Positions 57,205 to 64,000 of a DNA stretch of 64,000 nt are shown piece by piece; the stretch's first letter is position 1; every line of letters begins with the position of its first letter. A program made the translations under genes and the position numbers. This stretch comes from Tetrapisispora phaffii CBS 4417 (lineage: Eukaryota > Ascomycota > Saccharomycetes > Saccharomycetales > Saccharomycetaceae): contig NC_016520.1 in NCBI RefSeq assembly GCF_000236905.1, forward strand, positions 124,001 to 188,000, given 5' to 3'. Under the pieces are notes generated by a model. It worked only from the letters and a program-made list of their open reading frames with translations, did not search any database and was not told where the DNA came from.

Positions 57205-58380
57205 ATGGATCCACATAGCCCAATTGTTTTAGATCAAGGTACTGGTTTTGTTAAGATTGGTCGTGCTGGTGAGAATTTCCCAGATCATACTTTCCCATCC
57301 ATTGTTGGTAGACCGATCCTGAGAGCTGAAGAACGTGGGAATCTTAATATCCCTTTGAAAGATGTCATGATTGGTGAAGAAGCTAGTGCTGTTAGATCTT
57401 ATCTACAAATTTCATATCCTATGGAAAATGGTATTATCAAGAACTGGACCGATATGGAGTTGTTATGGGATTATGCATTTTATGAACAGATGAAGTTACC
57501 AAGCACATCCGGTGGTAAAGTTTTACTAACCGAACCACCTTTAAATCCATTGAAGAATAGAGAGAAGATGTGTGAAGTAATGTTTGAAAAGTATGATTTT
57601 GGTGGTGTGTATGTTGCAATCCAAGCCGTGTTAGCTTTATACGCACAAGGTTTGTCTTCGGGTGTTGTGATAGACTCCGGTGACGGTGTTACACATATTG
57701 TCCCAGTTTATGAGTCTGTCGTGTTAAATCATCTAACTAGACGATTAGACGTTGCTGGTAGAGATGTTACAAGACATTTGATTGACTTGTTGTCTCGTCG
57801 TGGTTATGCATTCAATAGAACTGCTGATTTTGAAACAGTTCGTCAAATTAAAGAAAAGCTGTGTTATGTTTCTTATGATTTGGAATTAGATACTAAATTA
57901 GCAAGAGAAACAACAACTTTAGTCGAAAACTACGAGTTACCAGATGGTAGAGTCATTAAAGTTGGTCAAGAAAGATTTGAAGCCGCAGAATGTTTGTTCC
58001 AACCTAATCTTGTAGATGTTGAAAGTGCAGGTGTCGGTGAACTCTTATTTAATACAATTCAATCAGCTGATATCGATGTTAGAAGCTCATTGTACAAAGC
58101 CATTGTTTTATCTGGTGGTTCTAGTATGTATCCAGGTCTTCCTTCCAGAATAGAAAAAGAATTAAAGCAGTTATGGTACACTAGAGTATTAAACAATGAC
58201 CCTGCAAGACTAGATAAATTTAAGGTCAGAATCGAAGATCCTCCAAGAAGAAAACATATGGTGTTTATCGGTGGTGCAGTTTTAGCTAGCATCATGGCTG
58301 ATAAAGACCACATGTGGTTATCTAAACAAGAATGGGCTGAATCCGGTCCTGCTGCTATGGCTAAATTTGGTCCAAGATAA
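57205..58380 (+). CDS. ARP2: Actin-related protein 2 (Arp2/3 complex)
   Basis: The 391-residue protein has exactly the length of yeast Arp2 and reads as one uninterrupted frame. Actin-fold signatures are [25 protein letters not shown] (phosphate 1), [17 protein letters not shown] (phosphate 2) and [21 protein letters not shown] (adenosine). It is a nucleation subunit of the Arp2/3 complex that makes branched actin at endocytic patches. I recall an intron near the 5' end of S. cerevisiae ARP2; here no donor, branch site or frame break is seen, so the gene appears intronless. Confidence 0.98.
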   Translation: MDPHSPIVLDQGTGFVKIGRAGENFPDHTFPSIVGRPILRAEERGNLNIPLKDVMIGEEASAVRSYLQISYPMENGIIKNWTDMELLWDYAFYEQMKLPSTSGGKVLLTEPPLNPLKNREKMCEVMFEKYDFGGVYVAIQAVLALYAQGLSSGVVIDSGDGVTHIVPVYESVVLNHLTRRLDVAGRDVTRHLIDLLSRRGYAFNRTADFETVRQIKEKLCYVSYDLELDTKLARETTTLVENYELPDGRVIKVGQERFEAAECLFQPNLVDVESAGVGELLFNTIQSADIDVRSSLYKAIVLSGGSSMYPGLPSRIEKELKQLWYTRVLNNDPARLDKFKVRIEDPPRRKHMVFIGGAVLASIMADKDHMWLSKQEWAESGPAAMAKFGPR

Positions 58381-58631
58381 TCCTCATTGATGAGCAACGG
58401 TAAAATCAAAAATAATTAAAACAATAATGTATAAATAGAATATATCTACATGTATAATCCATACATACGTATGCATATACTTCAATAAAAATTACAGAAT
58501 ATCATAAATATTGACGCAATGTATTATACTTATCTTGTCTTCTAAAACGGTACATCTAATGATCACTATTTATGATGCTATGTGTATGTTTTGACCCATG
58601 TTCTTATTTATAGGTATTATGCTATTCTGAA

Positions 58632-60626
58632 TTACATAATTAAACAATTTTTCTTTTTCTTTGTTACATCGCCATAGTTTGAGCTCTTTGATATAGGCTT
58701 CTTTGAAAATGATGTAGTATTAAATTTACTTTTACTGTTTACTGGTATATTTGTAGTAGATGATTGCTTTCTTGGGGAATTATTCCCAATGTCATTCGTA
58801 AAATAATTTTGACTACTAGTGCTATTATTTGAAGTAAGAGTATCAACAGGTATTGATCTACTTGGGTTCATTTTTACTGGTGAAGATGTATATGTGTCCT
58901 GGTTCATTTCCATTGGTGTGCTTAACGAACCAACAATTTCATCAACAGATGCAGTAAATTTGTCCTCATCTGAATCTAAATTGTTAAAAAGTTCTTTTGT
59001 GGTGGATTTAAATAGATTTACTGTGTTAGTGCTCCTTGATCTCTCATGATGAGGTCTTTCATTCAAACTAACATCTTGTGCAGAGGAGGTAGATTGATCT
59101 CTTGATTCCAGTTTTCTTTTTGCTCTTGGATCATTGTTTTTTGCTGCCACCTCATACCATTTCCACGCATTATTTATATCCTTTTCACATCCTTTCCCCT
59201 TTTCTAAAAAGTATCCTAATGTAAATTGTGCTTTGGGGTAGCCACAATTGGCAGCTTTATAGGCCCATTCATATGCTTCTGATTCATCCTTAGCAAATGC
59301 AGGTTCCGCACCTAATATGTACCATGCACAAAGTCCCATCATACCAATTGGATTGCCATTCATTGCTGCCTGGGTATAATAATGAACAGATAGTGAAACG
59401 TCTTGTTTTATAGACGAATTCCCAGTTTCGTACAATTGCCCCAGTAGCACGGCTGATGTTGTATGGCCCAATGACGCAGCCTGGATGTATAGTTCAACGG
59501 CATATTTTTCATCAGGTATGATCAAATCTAAAAAACCTCTTTGATAAATCTTTGCCAATTCATATGGAGCAGCGGCTGTAAGTTTATTAGCTCTGGCGGC
59601 AGCTCTGGATAACCATTTGATACCGTTTTGTTTTGTAGTGATATCATCAGAAATACCCATTCTTCCATAAAATGAATATAAACCTAACTTAAACATAGAT
59701 GATTGATGGTTTCTTGTCGCTGCAAATTTCAAGAAATCAATTGACTTTTTTGAATCCCTTGTTGTACCCAGCCCATTTTCTAAACAATAGGAGGCTCTAT
59801 ATGCACTTTCAACATGGCCATGCTTTGCAGCTGCACGGAATTGATTAAATGATTCTTTATTATCTACTTTCCCAAAAGCACCTGATGCATAAGCATCACC
59901 TAATAAATATTGAGCGTCAACGTAACCTTTCGAGGCCAGCTTTTTTAAATAGTGATGCGATTCTTTTAAAAATTGCTTTCTCAATTCCATACAGTCTATT
60001 CCATCCTCAGCATTGAATTGTAAATTCATTCCATTGTTTGAGATAGCACCATCTGAAGATTTCATTGATAATGCAGTTTGTAACATATATTGTGCAAATT
60101 CAAATAAAGCTATTGGATCTTTAGATTTTTTCAAATTTTGTCTATACATTTCAATAGTCTCTAGTCTTGGAGTTAATGCAGAGGGGTTTTCATCTAACTG
60201 CTGTTGTAATATTTCATGTGATGCACTTGCTATAAATTCATTTGTAGCTGTGAATTCTGAATCTGAATCCTCATCCTTACGGTACAAATGTGATAAGTCC
60301 ATGGATTTTGTTCTTTTCCTGTCGTGCCTGTTAGAGACAGAAGGCTTTTTAAAATTTAGTTCTGAAGTGACTGCTGAGGAAGCAATATCTCCATTGCTCG
60401 TAGCGTTGACGTCTATATCCGTATTTGAACGAACAGATAAGCTATTGTCATCGCTGAAATTATCTTTGTACAAGGAATAATTGCTATCATTAATAGATGA
60501 GTCCTGGTAATTTTTCAAATCAACGTATTCATTAGTATCGTCCTTGTGTGCCATTGCTATCTTCTTGAATGGATGTATTTTGTGGTCATCTTTCAATATA
60601 GAATTTGTAGCGCCATTGAAATTCAT
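58632..60626 (-). CDS. SKT5: Chitin synthase III activator Skt5 (Sel1 repeats, farnesylated)
   Basis: The 664-residue protein has a disordered S/D-rich N-terminus, a run of Sel1-like repeats from about residues 180 to 510 (for example ASKGYVDAQYLLGDAYASG, AAKHGHVESAYRASYCLENG, AANCGYPKAQFTLGYFLEKGKG), and a basic S/N-rich tail ending KKKKNCLIM. CLIM is a CaaX box, as in Skt5 (CVIM), indicating farnesylation. Skt5 recruits and activates Chs3 at the bud neck via Bni4. SHC1 is its sporulation ohnolog; the neighbours CMC2, IAI11, PTH2 and PTC3 favour the SKT5 locus (YBL061C). The frame extends to a GTG; the ATG at 60624-60626 gives MNFNGATNS. Confidence 0.93.
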   Translation of the reverse strand: MNFNGATNSILKDDHKIHPFKKIAMAHKDDTNEYVDLKNYQDSSINDSNYSLYKDNFSDDNSLSVRSNTDIDVNATSNGDIASSAVTSELNFKKPSVSNRHDRKRTKSMDLSHLYRKDEDSDSEFTATNEFIASASHEILQQQLDENPSALTPRLETIEMYRQNLKKSKDPIALFEFAQYMLQTALSMKSSDGAISNNGMNLQFNAEDGIDCMELRKQFLKESHHYLKKLASKGYVDAQYLLGDAYASGAFGKVDNKESFNQFRAAAKHGHVESAYRASYCLENGLGTTRDSKKSIDFLKFAATRNHQSSMFKLGLYSFYGRMGISDDITTKQNGIKWLSRAAARANKLTAAAPYELAKIYQRGFLDLIIPDEKYAVELYIQAASLGHTTSAVLLGQLYETGNSSIKQDVSLSVHYYTQAAMNGNPIGMMGLCAWYILGAEPAFAKDESEAYEWAYKAANCGYPKAQFTLGYFLEKGKGCEKDINNAWKWYEVAAKNNDPRAKRKLESRDQSTSSAQDVSLNERPHHERSRSTNTVNLFKSTTKELFNNLDSDEDKFTASVDEIVGSLSTPMEMNQDTYTSSPVKMNPSRSIPVDTLTSNNSTSSQNYFTNDIGNNSPRKQSSTTNIPVNSKSKFNTTSFSKKPISKSSNYGDVTKKKKNCLIM

Positions 60627-61075
60627 TGGAGGAAAGGTCACCTCACTGCCGGGAATCTTGGAGTTGAACTAATAGGCCAAATCACACTAACTCAGTACAG
60701 AAGATGTCTAACTTATACTCGATCATTCCAAAAGGTAGACAAGTTGTAGATACTCAGTTAACGTACTATGTATATGTTAATCTCAAATTATTTAAGTCTC
60801 GAAATGTTACTTGTGACTTAATGCGAGCGAAATTTGCACGTTTCGTGCCTTCATCAGTACAGAGATGAAGATGCATCGGTGTATTTTAAGATGTTACCAA
60901 GTGAGATGCTCCTGGTGTACGTGCCTATATATATAACGTTCTAGAATAATACGGTCAATATGCTCCTTCCAATTGCTATGCATGTGTGTTTCTATTACAA
61001 TTACAGATGCGTTGCGTATATAGCTAATATCGTAATTATTTACATGGTAAGATATGAGATATGGGGTGTGTCTCT
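60627..61075. other. Intergenic: SKT5 promoter and CMC2 3' end
   Basis: 449 bp. Contains a TTTCGTG (SCB core CACGAAA on the minus strand) at 60841-60847 within a small inverted repeat GCACG-TTT-CGTGC (60836-60848). No gene seen. Confidence 0.55.
60841..60847 (-). promoter_or_regulatory. Possible SCB (CACGAAA) upstream of SKT5
   Basis: On the minus strand the site reads CACGAAA, the Swi4/SBF core, 215 bp from the SKT5 ATG. Many cell-wall genes are SBF targets in yeast. One copy only. Confidence 0.4.
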
Positions 61076-61474
61076 CTATTTTATGAGATCTGATTCAGAT
61101 ATGTTGTGTTTCTCCATGATTTTCTTCAATATCATGTCTTCTCCAAACTCTGCTGCTTCTAACTGCTTCCATTTCTCCTCAACTTTTTTACGTTTTTCCT
61201 TCTTCTCTTGTATGGTGCTGACAACAGCTTGTCTTTTGGCTTCTTTCAAACATTCAGTCAGGGCATCTTTCTCATTGTTACAGACACCGAACACTCTTTT
61301 GTAGAATCCTTTCTGGTGGCACTTATCTAGAGCCTCTATGAAATCCAAACATGCTATAATTCGATCCAGTTAGTAAAACACAATAATTACCGAAACAGAA
61401 GCTGAACAATGCCTATCATTCAACTAACAATAAAACATACAATGAAATTTTTTTTGTTCTAATTGTGGATGCAT
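61076..61474 (-). CDS. CMC2: Mitochondrial twin Cx9C protein Cmc2 (two exons)
   Basis: The gene is complement(join(61076..61353, 61441..61474)), 103 residues. Exon 1 encodes MHPQLEQKKFH plus one base; exon 2 continues SCLDFIEALDKCHQKGFYKR. Two Cx9C motifs are exact: C-LDFIEALDK-C and C-NNEKDALTE-C. The first cysteine is only recovered by splicing. The N-terminus and the start of exon 2 match yeast Cmc2, whose gene (YBL059C-A) also has an intron. Cmc2 is an intermembrane-space protein, imported through Mia40, needed for cytochrome c oxidase assembly. It is divergent from the IAI11-like gene, as in S. cerevisiae. Confidence 0.95.
61354..61440 (-). other. CMC2 intron, 87 nt
   Basis: Donor GTATGT starts at 61440, branch sequence TACTAAC is at 61369-61375 and the acceptor TAG ends at 61354, about 16 bases after the branch adenosine. 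All three are consensus for budding yeast. Confidence 0.95.
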
Positions 61475-61667
61475 CTTGTCTTGAGGATATATTGTCTTCG
61501 AGCAACGACAATTGTAGATAACAAATCTTCCTTTTAAAGTGGTCTTCTCTATCCTTATATATGGGTGATTTTTTCACTTTTAGGATTTATAGCCCCCTCC
61601 CCGGTGATATAAAAAATGAACAGACTGAAACAGTGGAGACGACCAGTCAAGTGACAAGTACTTAAAT

Positions 61668-62183
61668 ATGGCTAGCGGGACCAGTTGGTAAGTAGATGAA
61701 ACATTGAACTAGCAGCGACATCTTATAACCATGGCACTTTCCAATTGCAGTATTGATGAGTTTGGTGCGCGATATCGGGAGAGAAGAAGATACCAGATGA
61801 TGAAGTTTTTTGGCTTCTCTATAATGACTCTGCTGCTCTGCAGGGTTAGTATCAACAAGGTTAAAGCCAGTGTAGTTAAGCCAAGTTACTTTGAGTTGAA
61901 TTACTCGACAGTGGCTGGACCGGGGGACCTGAGGAAGAATCTCTTGAGTTCCATGCTGTTAGCGTCGGGAATTACAGTTGGTGTGTTTGGGATGCTTGTG
62001 AATGGGAGCTGTTGGACGTGGGATATTTCGAACTTAACAGAGTTTCGCAAATACAAAGGTATAGCCAGCTCGTTGGAGGACAATGGGACGAGCCCCATCA
62101 AGAGGTTTACCAACCTGCCTTTAGTCAACGAGGAGATGCAAGAGGTGTATGATGCTGTGGACCGCGCTCTACAGAAGCTCTGA
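61668..62183 (+). CDS. IAI11: AIM11/IAI11-family mitochondrial membrane protein (probably spliced)
   Basis: The preferred model is join(61668..61687, 61751..62183), 150 residues, starting MASGTSCIDEFGARY. An unspliced model from ATG 61731 (MALSNCSIDEF) also gives 150 residues, so only the first seven residues differ. Two hydrophobic segments are visible: FFGFSIMTLLLCRVSI (about residues 25-40) and LLASGITVGVFGMLV (about 75-90), followed by CWTWDISNLTEF. This pattern resembles Aim11 and its ohnolog Iai11 (YBL059W). Both relatives have introns in S. cerevisiae, which favours the spliced model. Their molecular role is not known. The coding region is clearly GC-richer than the genes to the left. 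Confidence 0.8.
61688..61750 (+). other. Candidate intron of IAI11, 63 nt
   Basis: Donor GTAAGT (61688-61693) and acceptor TTGCAG (ending 61750) keep the frame. No TACTAAC is present; the best branch candidate is TTATAAC at 61723-61729, with 21 bases to the acceptor end. The alternative downstream ATG lies inside this intron. Confidence 0.5.
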
Positions 62184-62297
62184 GGCCAGCTGAAGCAACG
62201 TGTATATATTTAGATACTGGTACATAATTGTAGGCAATGCATTGTTACATATTTATTGTTACGCGAACAGCTATAAATGTTATTTGACGTTGGGAGA

Positions 62298-62930
62298 TCA
62301 GTACAGCTTCAAGTCGCCGGTGATGAGGTCCAGCACCTGTTTTGGAGCAGGACCTAGACCTAAGACTGTGGCACTGCCGGCCTCGATCTGTGTTCTGCCT
62401 GCATCGTGGATGACGCAGGCATTGACGCCCAGGGAGATGGCCTTTGCGAACAGTTCGTCCATGAGCTCCTTGTCTGGACACTTGAGGGTGATCTTTGCCT
62501 GTCCATTACGCAGCCAACGGTCTGTCATGACTGGGTTGTATGATATTTTCTCTGAATTTACGGCGATGTTCCTGAAGCATTGGAGGGCGGCGTGGCAGCA
62601 CTGGGCGGCGATCTTGCCCTTGGTCATCTGGAGGTCCTGGCGAATGACCAACGCCAGCCTGACCTCGCCGGGCACGTCGTTGAGCTGCAGCGACTCGATC
62701 TCGTAGTCCGACTCAGTTTCTGTTTCGAACTCGGACTCGCTGGAGGACTGGGCCAGAACAGGTGCCTTAGGCACCTGTTCTGTGGTATTCGCAGGCGTCC
62801 TGGCGGGTGGCCTGGCGGGTGGCCTGGCGTGGGAGCGTGTGTTGCCCTTCGAGAGCATAGAGCCGATGAGGACGCCGGTGGCCAGCGACACTGCGGCGGT
62901 GGACAAGACAAGCAGACTTTGTTTCGACAT
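62298..62930 (-). CDS. PTH2: Peptidyl-tRNA hydrolase Pth2
   Basis: The 210-residue protein matches yeast Pth2 (208). It has an N-terminal membrane anchor (SLLVLSTAAVSLATGVLIGSML, residues 4-25 of the ATG form), a short repeat-rich linker and the PTH2 catalytic domain from about residue 88. There LALVIRQDLQMTKGKIAAQCCHAAL holds the conserved Lys, Gln and His region, and VIHDAGRTQIEAGSATVLGLGP is the family C-terminal hallmark. It recycles peptidyl-tRNA, and in yeast is mitochondrial outer-membrane associated. The open frame extends upstream to 63104, but MSKQSLL at 62928-62930 fits the family. The gene is GC-rich (39 of 60 in 62641-62700) and carries a 12-bp minisatellite and a hairpin in the linker. 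Confidence 0.95.
   Translation of the reverse strand: MSKQSLLVLSTAAVSLATGVLIGSMLSKGNTRSHARPPARPPARTPANTTEQVPKAPVLAQSSSESEFETETESDYEIESLQLNDVPGEVRLALVIRQDLQMTKGKIAAQCCHAALQCFRNIAVNSEKISYNPVMTDRWLRNGQAKITLKCPDKELMDELFAKAISLGVNACVIHDAGRTQIEAGSATVLGLGPAPKQVLDLITGDLKLY
62754..62782. repeat. GC-rich inverted repeat in PTH2 linker (13-bp arms, 3-base loop)
   Basis: CAGAACAGGTGCC at 62754-62766 pairs exactly with GGCACCTGTTCTG at 62770-62782, loop TTA. It encodes part of the variable linker before the catalytic domain. Confidence 0.9.
62799..62830. repeat. 12-bp minisatellite coding PPAR repeats in PTH2
   Basis: The unit CTGGCGGGTGGC is repeated about 2.7 times and gives the linker sequence RPPARPPARTPA on the minus strand. 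Confidence 0.8.
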
Positions 62931-63037
62931 GGAAGGGGGGGGCGTTGCGTGCGATGGAGGAGATTCACAGGTCACGGTGACCCCCCAACCGAGACGCCCA
63001 GATATACAGACAGCCATGACCACCTCCATCTTTTCAG

Positions 63038-63057
63038 CACCTGGGGGTGGCCAGGTG
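63038..63057. repeat. GC-rich inverted repeat, 7-bp arms, 6-base loop
   Basis: CACCTGG (63038-63044) pairs with CCAGGTG (63051-63057), loop GGGTGG. The arm sequence recurs inside the 38.4-kb palindrome. Confidence 0.7.
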
Positions 63058-63103
63058 GGGCGCGCCTCCACCCGCTGCAACCGACAGAAACACATCCGGA
63101 ACA

Positions 63104-63150
63104 TTACCCGGCTGTCTTGTATGTTACCCGCACTAGCACCCTGTTACCCG
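63104..63150 (+). promoter_or_regulatory. Three phased Reb1-type sites (TTACCCG) in the PTH2-PTC3 promoter
   Basis: TTACCCG occurs at 63104-63110, 63124-63130 and 63144-63150, in one orientation and exactly 20 bp apart. A degenerate fourth (TCACCCG) is at 63199-63205. The core matches Reb1; two copies continue as TTACCCGC, which partly resembles Rap1 sites. Confidence 0.75.
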
Positions 63151-63488
63151 CCCGTATCTGTGCCATCACTCCCGACGGGCTCGCGGGCTGCCGCCCTGTC
63201 ACCCGCACCGCTGCTCTGCACATTATCAGATTGACCACCGTCTTTCATATCTGGAGGCAAAATGGCAATGAAATATTATCACCACTCTCTCCCATGGCAC
63301 ACCGGTTGGAAAATATGCATTGCAGTCTTGGACGGTGGGAAGGTGGGGAAACCCTCTCTGTTAGATCTCGGTCTACCGCATGGGCCTATATGGTTACACA
63401 CACATGTATATATATATATGAGCGTGCTTGCTTGTGAATGGCCACTTAATTGACCTCTCAGAAGAGCACAGATCTGCTTTCTCTTAAA

Positions 63489-64000
63489 ATGGGTCAAATA
63501 CTTTCGAATCCAGTCACTGAGAAAAATGAAGCCCAGAACGGTGATGTTTTAACGTCGTATGGGTTCTCAGATATGCAAGGTTGGAGAATGTCTATGGAAG
63601 ATTCTCACATTGCAGACTTGAATATCCTTTCGAAGCTGGGCCAAAGCCCAGCTTCTAAGGATCATATTGCATTCTACTCTATCTTCGATGGTCATGGCGG
63701 TTCCAATGTATCAAAGTTTTGTGGTGAAAAAGTTGTGAGTATCCTACTGGGATTGCCTTCTTTTACTGAAAATATCAATAACGACTCAAGGAAAAGTTTT
63801 AGTGACATTCTAGTCGAACTGTATTTGAACGCGGATATCGAATTGTTGAAAGATCCTGTATTGAAAAATGACCATTCCGGTTGCACAGCTACGTCGATTC
63901 TAGTTTCAGATTTGCAAAAAAAAATCTATTGTGCAAATTCAGGTGATTCCAGGACTGTCTTGTCAACTGATGCCGCCGCTAAAGCCTTATCATACGATCA
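63489..64000 (+). CDS. PTC3: PP2C-type protein phosphatase Ptc3/Ptc2, 5' part
   Basis: The first 170 codons are present and the frame runs off the window end. It begins MGQILSNPV (a myristoylation-type Gly2) and shows PP2C motifs: FSDMQGWRMSMEDSH (motif 1), YSIFDGHGGSNVSKF (the DGHGG metal site, motif 2) and DDHSGCTA-like NDHSGCTATSILVS, then CANSGDSRTVLS. Ptc2 and Ptc3 are Mg/Mn-dependent Ser/Thr phosphatases acting on Rad53, Cdc28 and Hog1. Position next to PTH2 fits PTC3 (YBL056W); PTC2 is the ohnolog. Relative to yeast Ptc3 it seems to have about five extra residues just before the DGHGG region, coinciding with a perfect hairpin in the DNA. Confidence 0.93.
   Translation, partial: MGQILSNPVTEKNEAQNGDVLTSYGFSDMQGWRMSMEDSHIADLNILSKLGQSPASKDHIAFYSIFDGHGGSNVSKFCGEKVVSILLGLPSFTENINNDSRKSFSDILVELYLNADIELLKDPVLKNDHSGCTATSILVSDLQKKIYCANSGDSRTVLSTDAAAKALSYD
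63632..63655. repeat. GC-rich inverted repeat in PTC3 (10-bp arms, 4-base loop)
   Basis: GAAGCTGGGC (63632-63641) pairs exactly with GCCCAGCTTC (63646-63655), loop CAAA. It encodes KLGQSPAS in a variable stretch of the phosphatase. Confidence 0.9.

Larger units (their letters stand above)
62931..63488. other. Divergent PTH2-PTC3 promoter region
   Basis: 558 bp. The first 300 bp are GC-rich and hold GGTCAC-G-GTGACC (62970-62982), an inverted repeat CACCTGG/CCAGGTG (63038-63057) and three TTACCCG sites 20 bp apart (63104-63150). The part near PTC3 becomes AT-richer with a CA/TA tract at about 63396-63419. A 64-codon plus-strand frame (63262-63453) has no recognisable product. Confidence 0.65.

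Noticed and set aside
62931..63104. N-terminal extension of PTH2 in the same open frame
   Set aside because: The ATG at 62930 matches the yeast start and anchor; the upstream segment is GC-rich promoter that happens to lack stops.
63262..63453. 64-codon plus-strand frame ending 36 bp before PTC3
   Set aside because: Contains a HTHVYIYM stretch from a CA/TA repeat and has no recognisable domain; may be only promoter sequence.

Overview
The window is nuclear DNA of a budding yeast of the Saccharomycetaceae. It is AT-rich: 27541-27600 inside IRA2 has 14 G/C in 60. Genes are compact and almost all intronless, and the proteins are close to known Saccharomyces cerevisiae ones. The one clear intron has a GTATGT donor and a TACTAAC branch site. 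I recognise 25 protein genes, two of them cut by the window edges. By eye I found no tRNA, snRNA, transposon, LTR, CRISPR array or convincing centromere. Several annotated starts lie inside longer open frames; I chose the ATG that matches the family N-terminus.

Layout. 1-10 kb: 3' end of VPS72/SWC2, HMI1, VPS52, RFC4, TRM10, SPO21. 10-20 kb: MSH2, APD1 (with a 19-N assembly gap), RIB7, PHM7. 20-38 kb: an ATG19/ATG34-like gene, the very large IRA-type RasGAP gene, REX4, AVO1, BRX1. 38-47 kb: an island with a perfect 46-bp palindrome, YBR137W, a full-length ABCG transporter (YOL075C), SMD1, FAD1. 47-58 kb: NBA1, HST1/SIR2, INP54, SLM3, PRP9, ARP2. 58-64 kb: SKT5, CMC2 (spliced), IAI11/AIM11 family, PTH2, and the 5' part of PTC3/PTC2.

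Gene order is a mosaic of S. cerevisiae chromosome XV-left genes (YOL095 to YOL065) with genes from its sister regions (YDR48x, YBR137-153, YDL029-045), ending in a YBL061-YBL056 block. Many genes expected in an unduplicated ancestor are missing (YPQ1, HAL9/TBS1, MPD2, ADH, SPP381, NUF2). This suggests a post-whole-genome-duplication yeast that lost duplicates differently from S. cerevisiae, as in the Vanderwaltozyma/Tetrapisispora or Kazachstania/Naumovozyma groups. The species cannot be fixed from this window.

The genes are housekeeping and do not form an operon-like system. Themes are DNA replication and repair (RFC4, MSH2, HMI1), RNA processing (TRM10, BRX1, REX4, SMD1, PRP9, SLM3), Ras/TORC2/phosphoinositide signalling (IRA, AVO1, INP54, PTC3), trafficking and autophagy (VPS52, ATG19-like), and polarity and cell wall (NBA1, ARP2, SKT5). 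Some promoters carry sites that fit the gene: MCB at RFC4, MSE at SPO21, PAC/RRPE at BRX1 and REX4. The least ordinary parts are the GC-rich palindromic sequences at 38.4 kb and 62.7-63.7 kb, a CACGTG-centred palindrome at 19.8 kb, and three TTACCCG sites at exact 20-bp spacing near 63.1 kb.
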